This document shows positions 48,680-59,504 of a stretch of DNA of 64,000 nt, one piece after another. The DNA lies in assembly GCF_016086655.4 (NCBI RefSeq), contig NC_052137.2, positions 38,832,007 through 38,896,006 on the forward strand, read 5' to 3'. Below the pieces are notes generated by a model. The model was not told the origin of the DNA. It was given only the letters and a program-made list of their open reading frames with translations, and did not search any database. The position numbers and the translations under genes were made by a program. This stretch comes from Lepeophtheirus salmonis. Taxonomy: Eukaryota > Arthropoda > Copepoda > Siphonostomatoida > Caligidae. The first letter of the stretch is position 1. Every line of letters begins with the position of its first letter.

Positions 48680-49325
48680 AAGGCTTCCGAGTTGATGAAT
48701 AAAATGCCCTACTTTGACTCCAGTATTTAATAGTCTATATAAGTACTATTGAGTCTTGAGACTATAAATATATATTTAATTTATATCTATAAATAGTTAT
48801 TAGTTGTATGTAGTAAATAATTGTGCTATGTATAAAGAAAATATTTTGAATATCGGATATTTAACAAGCCGAACAACAAATCAAATGGATCAAAATCTAT
48901 CTATTGCTAAAACATTCATAAGTTTATGAAGATCATTGAGGTACTCGTAACCAAGGAAAAACAATACAAACAATATCTAGCTGCATCTTTACTCTAATGA
49001 CATTGACTATTCACACGACTAAGTAATGAACTAGCATGGCTATACTCTACCCGTCATAATAATTTAATCTTGAGATATGTTTGAGAATTGGGATTGTATA
49101 GACTAAGGAGCACGTTTGAAATGTTTGAAGTAAACTTATAAATGAGTTAACTTTCAAGTTTCATAAATTAATTGTACAAATCCCTATATTTCATTACCAT
49201 TTACGATAAAACTTAATAAATACTCTATGTACCCCTGTGATTATACAAAAATTTTATTTACATAAATCATAATAACTTTTATAGCTGTAGTCTGTTCAAA
49301 TTTTACCACTCCGACCTCGCAGTAG
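48680..49325 (-). repeat. Dispersed repeat R1, copy B
   Basis: Reverse-oriented partner of 6345-6905, with the same anchor order. It lies about 120 bp beyond a Helitron but shares nothing with it. Confidence 0.6.
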
Positions 49326-50215
49326 TCCTGATTTCTAACTAAAACTCAAATGTAATGTTTTAAACTATTGCATCCATCTCTGGCTACTGAAACATTTGCA
49401 ACATTTGATACATCGCATACTACTCTAAATAGGTTCAAACAATGTTGGTAGGTTGTGTTAAATTTTGACATACCTTCGTCAAATCACCTTTGGGTAATTG
49501 ATCTAATAGGAAAAAGTTTTGCAACTCTTTCCCGTCTCTCCTACATGATGAACATGTTCTACTAATGAAGGAAGACTAAATAATTATATTTTTGCAAGAA
49601 GAAGCAAGGGAACTTAATTAACTTCGTTCCTAATGAGATTATAGCTTCTAATTACATACCCAATAAACTAATAGATAATAATATTTTTACTCATTAGTAT
49701 AATATATTTTTATATTTCATATTTAATATTATTTCTATGAGTTCTAATGAGGGTAAATATCCACTAATCTCAAAGTACTTTATTTCAAAATACTTATAAC
49801 ATGAGATATGATGTAGCAATACATAATTTAATTTTCATTAATTTGAGATTTTTTAATATCTCTCACAACCTCTTTCTTGACTTATAATATGTAATACTAA
49901 CATAGGGACAAAAAGTTGCTGATTTAAAGATATACCTATATGTAGGTATATTATGCGAAGATAGGATCTTTTATAAATAAATATATGTTGAAAGAACCAT
50001 TCATTACCAAGTAGATTTTCAAACATGTATTTAGCAGCGACATAAAAATCTACATCTGATAACAAGCAAAATATATGTCTTTTGAAAATGTATTAAAATG
50101 TTAAGGAGTCTACACTTTCAAGTACGAGCAATCCTTTATTCAAATTAAGTTTATAATGAGTATAGTAGAATCTGGATGCAAGGAATTTTATGAGACTCAC
50201 CTATTTTTTAACTTC
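49326..50215. other. Gene-free stretch
   Basis: No supportable features. Confidence 0.6.
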
Positions 50216-50223
50216 ATATAGAG

Positions 50224-50407
50224 CAGGGAAGGCAACCTTTGAGACATGGAGTGCGAACTTCAACATTTCTAATCAATGAGTGTGTCACTATCAACAATAA
50301 TGGTAAAAAACATATACAAACTAAATGAATATGTTCTAATTTGTGTGTGTCAATAATGTGCAACCGCACGCCAGTAGTGACACGCGTGCCACTGCTGGCG
50401 ACCCCTG
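50224..50407. mobile_element. 184-bp hAT-type MITE
   Basis: The left end CAGGGAAGGCAACCTTTG and the minus-strand reading of the right end, CAGGGGTCGCCAGCAGTGG, are hAT-style ends (CAGGGGTCGxCAAC is widespread in animal hAT elements). The flanks are ATATAGAG (50216-50223) and ATATCGAG (50408-50415), an 8-bp duplication with one change. No coding capacity. Confidence 0.85.
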
Positions 50408-50415
50408 ATATCGAG

Positions 50416-50720
50416 TATCGATTTAAGGGATTTTTAGGACCATTTCATTAGAATGAGTTAAAATGACTTCAAAAAAAAAAAAAAATCTGAAGGGGCATCC
50501 TACACCATAAAAGAAAAAATATCATGGATGGAAGAAGCTGCAATACCTGGTGTTATTTTAATAGTAAATTCAAGAGACCAAATTTTAAGAGTAAGGATTT
50601 GATTATCTTTAGTTATATTATGAAATTTTCGTTGTTTGCCCTTAAAGGGCTCAGTCACCTTTTAGATCTCGGCTTACAGCTCCAACCGATACCCCGACAC
50701 CCTTTTCTTCTTTAGTACAT
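50416..50720. other. Gene-free stretch
   Basis: No supportable feature. The 63-codon plus frame at 50524-50715 has no motif and stops at the transposon border. Confidence 0.5.
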
Positions 50721-50721
50721 A

Positions 50722-51631
50722 CAGGGTGTCCACGATAAATTGGAACTATCTTAATATTCACCTGCTTGATAAAAATGGAATTTGGAATGTATTTGTTAAT
50801 ATGAAAAAGTTAGACATGATATTAAACAATAAATTTATTCAACATGTCCTCCCTCAGCAGCCACCATCTTCTCCATCCTTCCCCTAAAGGATTTGCATGC
50901 ACTGATGACTTCCGCGGAATCGACAGCATTCCACTCCCTCGTAATGGAGCCCGAGAACTTTGTGGTGAAGACCGCAGGGACCTCTTCTCTCTCCTTGGCA
51001 AGCAACCTCTCATTCTGGACGTTGTAGCTTCTGTCGACGGTCCAGTTCTTCTCATCGGAGAAGAAGATGATTCTTTCTCCATGGCTCTTCAGGTCATTCA
51101 GGAGACGCTTACCGTTGGTAAGCCTGGTGGCCTTCATGGATGCCGTGAGGATGTGTTGTTTGGCCATTCGGTATGACCTGTACCCCAGGTCCTCATTCAC
51201 ACCCTTGGAGACCAGCTGCTTGCTCACTCCACGGTTCTTGGCCAACCTGGACAAGGAAGTCCCCGGCGAAGCCTTGATGGACTTCCGGAGTCCTTCAAGG
51301 AAGCGGGGAGTGCGGATTCGGTCACTTCTCATGTTGTGGGCCTTGCAGCAAACCTTCCCCTCAACCTCCCAGGTATTGAAGACCCGGTACGGTGGGGTAG
51401 TTAAGAAGCTTGTAGATAGCAGAGGGTTTGTGTCCTGCGCGAGCCAATTCGAGGATGGCGTCTCTCCTTGCTTGTTCCATGATGACTTTTGTTTGTTGTC
51501 AAAACAATTGTGGGGGAAGTTATAGTGTATTGTTCACGCAACCTTTTATATTAGTATGATTTAACCCCGAATATCCGCATTATGGATCTGGATGAAGTTT
51601 AAAGTAGTTCCAATTTATCGTCCACACCCTG
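50722..51631 (-). mobile_element. 910-bp mariner-like element (copy 2, internally deleted)
   Basis: It has the same ends as copy 1 (CAGGGTGTCCACGATAAATT at left; the right end differs by one base, GTCCACACCCTG). TA lies on both sides. It is in opposite orientation to copy 1 and about 300 bp shorter overall. Confidence 0.93.
50835..51480 (-). pseudogene. mariner-like transposase with in-frame loss of the catalytic core
   Basis: The ATG is at 51480 and reads MEQARRDAILELARAGHKPS without the stop found in copy 1. A deletion of 8 bp relative to copy 1 in the first helix-turn-helix shifts the frame. A 165-codon open frame then runs from 51332 to the stop at 50835: RSDRIRTPRFLEGLRKSIKA, an intact second helix-turn-helix (LSRLAKNRGVSKQLVSKGVN) and the first catalytic Asp in FFSDEKNWTVD. 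It continues directly from TTKF to GSITREWN and the EGGHVE end. The junction removes about 354 bp of ancestral sequence holding the second and third Asp yet stays in frame. Identity to copy 1 is about 94% over the 240 bp compared by eye. If translated it would be a DNA-binding domain without catalysis; the upstream frameshift argues against a full product. Confidence 0.9.
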
Positions 51632-51633
51632 TA

Positions 51634-52590
51634 CACCAAACTTTAATAACTCCTGGGCTTTATTTGTCAAACTGTTTTGATGAAAGTCTCTAAATTTGAA
51701 CGCGATGTAAAAAAAAAAGATAGTTTTTTTAACATTAAGAAAAAAAAGGAATTATAGTGAAAATATTATGATCTATTTTATCTATTACATTTATATGGAA
51801 TCCATCGAATCATCATATCCGAATTCAGTTGGTATACTCTGATTAACCCTACTATTGTCCCTGGATATATCCTCTTTTTTATTTGATTTCTGGGATTGTC
51901 CCCTTGGGAGTTTATTTTATAAATTTATGAAAAGTATAGTTTTTTGGGACAAACAGTTGGACATTGAATAAAAGTAAATGTAATACTTTAAGATAAGAGT
52001 TTTTTTGAGTTACAGGCTGGGTTATGAAGAAAAATTCATCTGTCATATGAGCTGGTCGACAGTTGGTGACCGAAGGGAAAGTCTCTTTCAAGTTCATTTT
52101 TTTAGTTTTTCTTATGAGTTAAATTGTTTTGACTTAATACCTCCTTTTTTGAACTAATTAAATTCGTATGTCAGATATTAATGTGGAATTGAATTTTTGA
52201 ATTATAATATAGTTTAAGATTTATTAGAATTAAAACATGATCAAAACATATTTTCTGGAAAATAAACTCAATTTTAAATTTTGTTAATTTCAAAATATTA
52301 GTTTGAGTCATAAATAATTTGCTTGTTCCCTAAACACTCTTTATTTTAATTATTATAACGCTAAAATAACCGAATAATCATTTTACATCGTAGCCTTGGG
52401 ATGTGTTTACATTGCATTAGTGGTCTCAGAGCTTTTCAAGTTAGTTATCTTCTTCATCGCATCTGCATGCATGACAGAAACACATAAGGCTGTCAAAATT
52501 GTTCTCTTTGAGTAGATGTTTGATCTTACAGACCAGAAACTATAATTTAGGATTTTAAGGAGATTGTTATATGCTCCGAAGGCATAGTCA
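51634..52590. other. Gene-free stretch
   Basis: AT-rich. Only the scrap at 52415-52435 resembling the 839-bp TIR element is notable. Confidence 0.5.
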
Positions 52591-52596
52591 GAAAAT

Positions 52597-52860
52597 CTAG
52601 TGTATCACTCTGCCTGTCTCCCTCTTCTCTAACAATTTGAGGGGTATCCAGATACTTAAGAGCTGTTTGTACCCTTGATCGTCTTTCAGAATCCGATGAA
52701 GGACTTTTTTACTGTAGACGAACATTTGCTGCAACAGCTGAAGGAAGTAAGTAAATCGGTGATTTTTCTCAAGGCTACGTGTCCCTGGACATCCTGGACG
52801 ATCCACGGCACTCAAGAGTGAAAGTGCTGTCCTTCATGGTTTTAGTCAAGTTTAAAACAG
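52597..52860 (-). pseudogene. Possible transposase N-terminal scrap
   Basis: The 72-codon minus frame SAVDRPGCPGTRSLEKNHRF, LLQQMFVYSKKVLHRILKDD and WIPLKLLEKRETGR has the order GRP-like linker, helix-turn-helix ending in LHRILKDD, and PxLLxEKxxxxR. This is the layout of the second DNA-binding domain of mariner transposases. Its DNA is GC-richer than its surroundings. Residue matches are few and no ends or catalytic motifs are seen. Confidence 0.4.
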
Positions 52861-53829
52861 CATATGGATTATGGGAGTGTTTTGGCTCGGGGTTAGATGT
52901 TTTGTTTTAGATCTTTGTGATTGATTTTCTCATCTTAGAATGGAGGTTTAGATAGCTGCAAAAACAAATATTATCCGTCGTGCAACGGTGAAATGACTAT
53001 CGAACACATATGACGCACATGTACTTTGACACTTAATACCAAATAAATAAATTAAAAATCCTATGTTACACTTAAGGGCATTAAAAAAAACTATGACGAA
53101 ATAATTTTTCATTTCGATAAATTAAGTACTATTTAAGATACTTAAAGGGAAAAAAAATTATGACACTCTCAAACTATTTATGACTCAACTTAATATTTAC
53201 CTCTCTCCCTCCTAAAATACAAATTGATCTAGCCACATGTTCTCTTTTTAGGTAATCAAAAAGGTGAAGTACTTTTTCAAATTTTGTAGCTTTTTTTATT
53301 CTTCAATGTCTGTCATTTCTTAAGTAAATATGTATTTCTAACAAGGCTTGACACTGCTTACGTTATCATATGTAGTTTATCTTCTTTTATGAAACTCAAT
53401 TATGATAAACGATCATTTTGATGATAAAAAACGAATGATAAACTACCAAGGGATGGCATATCCATGAATAAAATTAGAACAAACGACTCTGTGCATATTA
53501 AAACAATTACTTTTTTTGCCTACGAGGTTATCATAACCTTTTGAATAGATTGAAGTATATGGTCCAACCCACGCTACTAAAAAAGTATATACAAATAACT
53601 TTAAAAAAATATTTTTTCTAATTAACTTATTTTGCCAAATGTATATGTAGGTTATATAAATATGTATGTACTAAAATATAAATTTTGTTTTGTAATCCAT
53701 GATTATCTTATTTTTAGTTTCATTTCCTCTTGCGTACAAAGAAATTAAATGAATATATCATAAGGTCATGTACTCCGCACCCTTTATACAAAGAAAGAAA
53801 TGAATCATATGTTGTGTCGGTCCTTATCT
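52861..53829. other. Gene-free stretch
   Basis: No supportable features. Confidence 0.55.
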
Positions 53830-53990
53830 AGAATTGAGGACTGAGGGCCTGTCTTATTCCATCTAGTCCCACTGTTCGGTCCATCAAGAAAGTAAAATCC
53901 ATCCCCCGTGACGTCATTGAGGATTTGTTTCCTTTTTTAAATATTCATCAATTATATCTATCTCAATAAAGCTAAGTTTTTGCAGATGTT
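53830..53990 (+). repeat. Dispersed repeat, copy 2 (GACTGGACCGAATAAAT family)
   Basis: AAAATCCATCCCCCGTGACG followed by TTTGTTTCCTTTTTT aligns with 930-965. The left side contains TGTTCGGTCCA, the inverse of the TGGACCGAATA motif. Confidence 0.45.
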
Positions 53991-54144
53991 TACCGATACT
54001 TCATTTTTAAGTGCTAGTACTTGATTTAATAAATTATAATGTAGCAACGAGATTGTGTAACTAAAGCTCAGTGCGTCCGATTTAACATTGAAAAAAATAA
54101 TGGTTAGTTAGAAGCTAAAAGTTGATAGATAAAGGATTTATATA

Positions 54145-54440
54145 CTGGGTGGTCCATTGACATCTGAACACTTAATAACTAAATAATTAATAAAGGTTCA
54201 GTGATTGAAATTAATTTGTATTTTGATATATTAAAGAATAAATAATTAATTACAAAACAAAAAACTAACGTACAAGTCGAGAGCTCTCTAGCTTACGTAC
54301 AAGTCAAAAACGAGAAAATGACACTTAAACGTGATCCACGAATTTCCATTCACACACTCCAAGTAGTTGGACGTCTATAGTACCACCATCTGCATCATCA
54401 GCAAGTCAGAAACGTGAGAGATGGAAGAAAGCCGAAGTAC
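54145..54440 (+). mobile_element. Truncated Tc1-like element, 5' end
   Basis: It starts CTGGGTGGTCCATTGACATC after TA, matching the ends of the element at 41125-42129. After about 180 bp, ATGACACTTAAACGTGATCC begins the coding region: MTLKRDPRISIHTLQVVG and a decayed helix-turn-helix that align with the start of the fossil at 41990. The copy stops near 54440 without a right end. Confidence 0.7.
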
Positions 54441-54655
54441 TAAAACTATTAATTAATCAAGGTCCTTTATTATCTGTCTTTGCAGTTTTTAATAAATTTT
54501 TTAAATTCAATATTAAATATTTTTTAAATTTTCATAAAAATAATACTTAAATTAAAACATGGGCACATATATACTTAATTAAAAAATAATATCTATCTGT
54601 GGAGGCCTCACTTTTGAGTATTTGCTTAATATCTTAGAATTGCATGACTACTTTA

Positions 54656-54825
54656 TCTTAGAAATAACAACGTAGGAACGAGCGTGCGTAGCGTATACTC
54701 AACGTGACATATTAAAAAATAAAATATAATAGGAGTACCTGCATTTATATTAAAAAAGCAAGGTTTGTCTTTCATTCTGTTGTCAACGCCTAATAACTCC
54801 GAGCAATGCCGGGTAATCACATTAG
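54656..54825 (+). mobile_element. 170-bp non-autonomous Helitron
   Basis: The left end TCTTAGAAATAACAACGTAG follows A; the right end GCCGGGTAATCACATTAG precedes T. Both ends match the 166-bp copy at 19405-19570; the CTAG terminus has become TTAG. Confidence 0.7.
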
Positions 54826-54842
54826 TAGTAGAATAAATTATA

Positions 54843-55138
54843 TCTTATATATATTTATGAGTCTGTTTTTGGTGTAATCATATATGGAATCCAAAATGGT
54901 AGACCAGATCAGTCTGAAATTTAGTAAGTAGATGTAAAAAATAACCAAGCATGTTCTTATGATATTTTTTTGGGTCTTTGAGGTCATTAAGAGGCTTTTA
55001 TTGACCGAAATAAAACCTCTTTGCCCTTCTCTTTTTCAAATATATATCTCTCTTGCTATCTATCGCTCCACTCTTTGTCTCTTTTCTTCTAACTTCATTC
55101 TTAGTTTCTATTCCCACAAGACAGGTACCCTCTACTAG
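54843..55138 (+). mobile_element. 296-bp non-autonomous Helitron, copy 2
   Basis: It starts TCTTATATATATTTATGAGT after A and ends AGGTACCCTCTACTAG before T. Its full-length partner is at 48261-48558 on the other strand. It lies 17 bp after another Helitron, a known habit of these elements. Confidence 0.78.
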
Positions 55139-56374
55139 TGATTAAGTAAAAATATAAAAAGCTCGTATTAAATTGAATTATAATAGAAACAGGAATATTT
55201 TTCAAAATATATGTAATACTCTGAAAACATATCTGAGATATTTATTTGGCTTCATATTCGGTCCACATTTTAGGAAAAACTCAATACTTGACTTGACCGA
55301 ATAAATTGAGACCCACACAACACTAATTTTATAAATGATTAAGTGTTTTTCTCCATCTATGGATAAATACAAAAATAAAATCAAAATCTTTAATAAAGTG
55401 AAAATATATTACTGATTGACCCTTTGAACTTGTTAGGGACTTTTTTATGTTTTATGATACAATATTAAAAATTTAGATTACAAATTATTTACTTTTGACC
55501 TTTCCAATATTTTTTCCTTCTCTTTCTCACTTATTTATTAGCAGTTTGCACAATTGCGATTATATATTTGGCTCTATAAATATATCTGCTATTTTTCTAG
55601 AAAATAAATAAAAGATCTTTTTTATTATTATTCATGGGTAGAAACGCGTTGCATTGTGGCAACTATTTTCATCAGTACCCGTGATTAAAATTCTAATCGC
55701 CTGGGGAACTCTTTATGTTAGTAAGAATCTCCTCCTACGGATAATTTTGATTGGAAGAAAAATAAAAAAGTTGAACATTTTGTGAAGGTATTTGCCAATG
55801 GATATAAATTGAGCTTGCTGTTTGAATTTTAAAAGATTAGCATCACTCTATGTACGTGACTCGGACTTGATTGAAATTCAGTTAAAAAGGACTTAAACAA
55901 TCATGATAAATGTATCACATTCCACATTCTGGGATTAAGATAGGAATTTTCTCTTCTTCCATATAAGGACGATGATATGAAGGTAAATACTATCAATTAC
56001 ACAATTGAATATATGTGAGTTGCCAAAATCTATTATTGTACAACTAATCAAATTATTTTCTCTTTAGAAACAACAAATCCTTGCTACATCAAATATGTTG
56101 TAATTCGAGAGGTATTATATAACAAAACAAAAGAGTTACTTATAATATAGCAGTATTTTCCAACCAAAAAATGTTCTATTTTTTTAACAGTTTTTTTTTT
56201 TTTGCATTTACTGAAGTGAAGTATTGTGTCTACAAAAGTGCTTAATGAATAGGCTACCAATGTTCCAAATACGTATGAAAATTAAAGTAAGGCTCCAACT
56301 TTGAATAAACACACTTAACCTTTTTTTGTACTCTGTACGGACCTAATGAACATATCTGTCCAATTTCATTCTAA
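55139..56374. other. Gene-free stretch
   Basis: AT-rich. It holds a decayed GACTTGACCGAATAAAT motif at 55280-55296 and, at 56310-56375, the second copy of the repeat described at 12455. Confidence 0.5.
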
Positions 56375-56376
56375 TA

Positions 56377-57215
56377 TAGGGCCGTGCACTACAATTCAAA
56401 CACACTTTGACCTCATATTTAGATTATAATTAAATGTATTGTGACGATTTTTTCTGTTTATTCTAAAAACATAGACGGTAATAGCATATTAATTTTCAAT
56501 ATGACATACAATGGCCTCAATCACTGCTTCAATTCTCCTACAGAGTAATCATTTTACTTAATAAAGAAAAATGTTGATCTTGCATAAACGAACTTAGTGT
56601 TGGTAATATTGCTTTTATAGTCAAATTATAGTTTTAGCAATAATAGATGATTTAAATATACATAGTTTTGGATTAAAATAGGTTTGCTTTATCTAACCTA
56701 GCTTTCATTTTTTATCCATTTTGAATTTTTCAAGGAGGGACGCTTACTGATAAAATTTTAGGATTACAAAACTTTATTAGGCCCAGTGGTACCATTTGAA
56801 ACCATGGGTATTAGAGACATTGTATCTAATTTCAACTTTTACATGTTAATATTTGCATTTATAAGAATTTATGGAGCAATAAACAGTCCCAGATTTGGTT
56901 CCAACTACTGGTTCTACACCAACTGCAGTAATTTAGAATTTTTGAATAACGGGGGATTAGATGGCAGCAGTACTAGCAATCTAGCCTAAGGAGTTATTTG
57001 CCTTCATAGAATTTGGACAACTTCAAATTAGCAAAACACTAATTGATGAGTGATCGTGTTCTCCATCTCAAAAACGGGCTAAAAATAAAAACAAACGGAA
57101 AATTAATTCATTAGTCACTTAAAGTTTAGTATGAATAGGTAAACCCCGTACCTGATGTACTCGTATGGGATCTCGATGAGGTCATAGTATATTCCTATTG
57201 TAGTGCACGACCCTG
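56377..57215. mobile_element. 839-bp TA-flanked element without transposase
   Basis: The left end AGGGCCGTGCACTACAAT (56378-56395) and the right end ATTGTAGTGCACGACCCT (57197-57214) are inverted repeats with one mismatch in 18. Weaker pairing (TGACCTCAT) continues to about 40 bp. TA dinucleotides border both sides. The interior has a 67-codon open frame (56786-56989) without recognisable domain. A partial relative is at 39930-40260, so this is a dispersed, probably non-autonomous family. TA flanks suggest the Tc1/mariner class, though the ends match no family I know. Confidence 0.75.
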
Positions 57216-57217
57216 TA

Positions 57218-58335
57218 AATAATTATTTACAATAACTAAGAAGCCAATGAATTTTTATTAAAACTGATAAATCCTCTAAAATTCACATTTTTGGTTTTTG
57301 AATGTGTCAAACCATTTTTTGAGTTGATATCTATTTAAGATAAAAATGTAAAATCTAGCCCTAAAACAGTATATATATGAAGTAAAAAAAGAAAATATTT
57401 TATTAATTTACTAATGTAGAATCATATATTTGTTAATCCTGGATTTAACTTAAGATAAAAGTCCATAACAACTAAGAATTTTCATATAAATGAGTTGTAT
57501 AAACAAATATTTTTGACTCTGGTAACAAAAAAGGAAGTAATACTTTGAAAACTTTAAATCATGACGGTTGTCTGATTTTTAATAATTTAGCATGTTTTGT
57601 GCAAGGCATAAAATGATTTATTACATAATTAAAAAGGAGTGCTGTAAATAGAAAACTTACAAATATATATACTTTAAATATATATATCAGTATATTGATT
57701 TACCTGTAAATATATCATGAGATGCAAGCTAAATACACTGTGCATAATATGTAGAATCAAATGTATACACATAAATAGTATAATAGTCTATTGGAAGTGG
57801 TTTTATTTTTGGAATGAATAAAAATCATAATAGAGGGCAGTGATTGAGTCAATATGAACTGTAGAATTAATAATATATGATGTCGTTTGTAAGCTTATGT
57901 CAGTAGTACCCGTTGATAAACTATTTTGCCTCAGGACATTTAGTCTTCAAGCTATTTTTCATCAAGGATATTTGTCATAAATTATGGATAAATGAAGTTT
58001 ATTCGTGGTTATTGTTTTTTTTTTCTTTCTTTTTTTGGTTGAAATTGATTTTCCCTTTAAATTATTGAATTAAAATATATAATCTGTATTAATTAAAACA
58101 AATTAAATGGTTGTATTCCTTTGAAATAATGATACAATTATACTCTTTCCTTTAATCCATTTAATCTTTTCTAATATGAATAATCCATAATATCTCATGA
58201 TAATTAATAACAAAATTATGATTAGCACTTCTTCCGTTCAAATTGTTGTCCTGTTTCAATATTGTGTCTCTGGTGTTAGCTCTTTAGCTCGGAATAGCTT
58301 TAACGTCTAATTATGAGACTTATTTGAGAAATAGA
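57218..58335. other. Gene-free stretch
   Basis: No supportable features. Confidence 0.6.
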
Positions 58336-58339
58336 AAGG

Positions 58340-58431
58340 TTATTTTTTATTGAAAGCCATATTAAATGTAAAATAATTATTTCTTATTGAAAGCCATATT
58401 AAATGTAAAATGATTATTCATAATGAAAGCC
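58340..58431. repeat. 37-bp tandem repeat, about 2.3 units
   Basis: ATTGAAAGCCATATTAAATG followed by TAAAATAATTATT occurs twice in tandem, and a third partial unit (AATGAAAGCC) abuts the 3' side of the transposase fossil below. On the minus strand it would be the 3' end of that element, so it may be a duplication of its terminal region. Confidence 0.8.
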
Positions 58432-59352
58432 TTCGTTCTCGATAACGATCTGTTCTGGGCGTCTGAATGCCGGGTATGCCTTGGCTACCTCGCGGGGATC
58501 CATGTCCTTCATTTTATTGACAATGGGGCCTTCAAGGCCTCAACTGAGGCATGTTTATTCTTGCAGGCAATCCTCTCTTCCCTGCCCGACAGGTAAAACC
58601 ATAGACTGTTGGTTGGCTAATAAAATGGAGGTAAAAAATCTGGCATATTTTGTCCTACGAACTCTTGGACAATCTTGCCCTTTGAGCAGTTGCTGAGTCT
58701 TGCTAAAATACATTTGGCTTCTCATCACTGACTTCATTCATTTATGGGATGACCATGTCCTTGAGAACGTCTTTGTAGACGTCCTTGGTCCCCTACTGGT
58801 CCTTTTTGAAGAAGTGGGGGTCATAAACGAAGCCGGATTCTTTGTTTTCATGACTGACTGGACCTCATCAGGAGCCAGACAGTTCCATTGCTCGTTTTTA
58901 CTTTATTCCTGGCGTCAATGGTGTATATACACTAGCCCGCAAAAAAAAAAAAAAACAACAACTTTAACTAACCATCTTTGCTCTTCATTTGGTTAATAAG
59001 AATTCTGTTTACCTTATTCTGCTCTTTTTTAGCAGATGCTTTGAGGCTCTGAACATAGAAAAGAAACCCAGGTCAATCCTCATAACATTTTTGATGGTCA
59101 CGTTGTAGTCCTTGGCGAGCTTAGCAATTGGTGTGTCTAGATGAGTGTCAATTGATCGTTTCAAGCCAGCTATGAGCCTTTTTGTCTGGATTTTATCAGA
59201 TCTTGTTGAATGAGCTACTCTCTCAGTCTTTCTCTCGTCATCAAAGGCCTTAATCACGTCATAAACTGTTCATTTGGGATATTTGGAGAAGGGAAGTATC
59301 TTCAGTGGGGGATGTCCCGCGAGATTATACAAATTCTTCTGACTATTTCCAT
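58432..59352 (-). pseudogene. mariner-like transposase fossil
   Basis: The ATG is at 59352. After a frameshift come NSQKNLYNLAGHPPLKILPF and SKYPK, a stop, then TVYDVIKAFDDERKTERVAH, STRSDKIQTKRLIAGLKRSI and IAKLAKDYNVTIKNVMRIDL (both helix-turn-helix regions). The order GH..., YPK..VY, RSDKI.T.R matches the transposase at 37230, so both belong to one lineage. The first catalytic Asp block is absent. Further on, in shifting frames, are MKTKNPASFMT, PHFFKKD, VYKDVLKDMVIP and the second catalytic site QDSATAQRARL. Near LPPFYQPTNSLWFYL the third site appears lost through a small deletion. KHASVEALKAPLS and the C-terminus follow. A long A-run (58939-58954) interrupts the middle. Confidence 0.75.
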
Positions 59353-59502
59353 AGTGATCTACGAGTTACTCCAAAAACTTGTTATTAAATTCGACAGTTA
59401 ACACATTTAGCTTGTCACAAGTAATACATTTTTTATCAAATAATCTATACAATTCTCATAATTAGCTGTTAAAGTTATTCTGGATTTACCTTGTACACCC
59501 TG
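58432..59502 (-). mobile_element. Decayed mariner-like element
   Basis: The 5' end on the minus strand is CAGGGTGTACAAGGTAAATC with TA outside (59503-59504), related to the ends CAGGGTGTCCACGATAAATT of the two better-preserved copies. The other end is not recognisable and seems replaced by the 37-bp tandem repeat. Confidence 0.65.
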
Positions 59503-59504
59503 TA

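Noticed and set aside
50844..51525. 110- and 152-codon plus-strand open frames
   Set aside because: They are shadows of the minus-strand transposase fossil; similar shadows occur antisense to copy 1 at 37185-37978.
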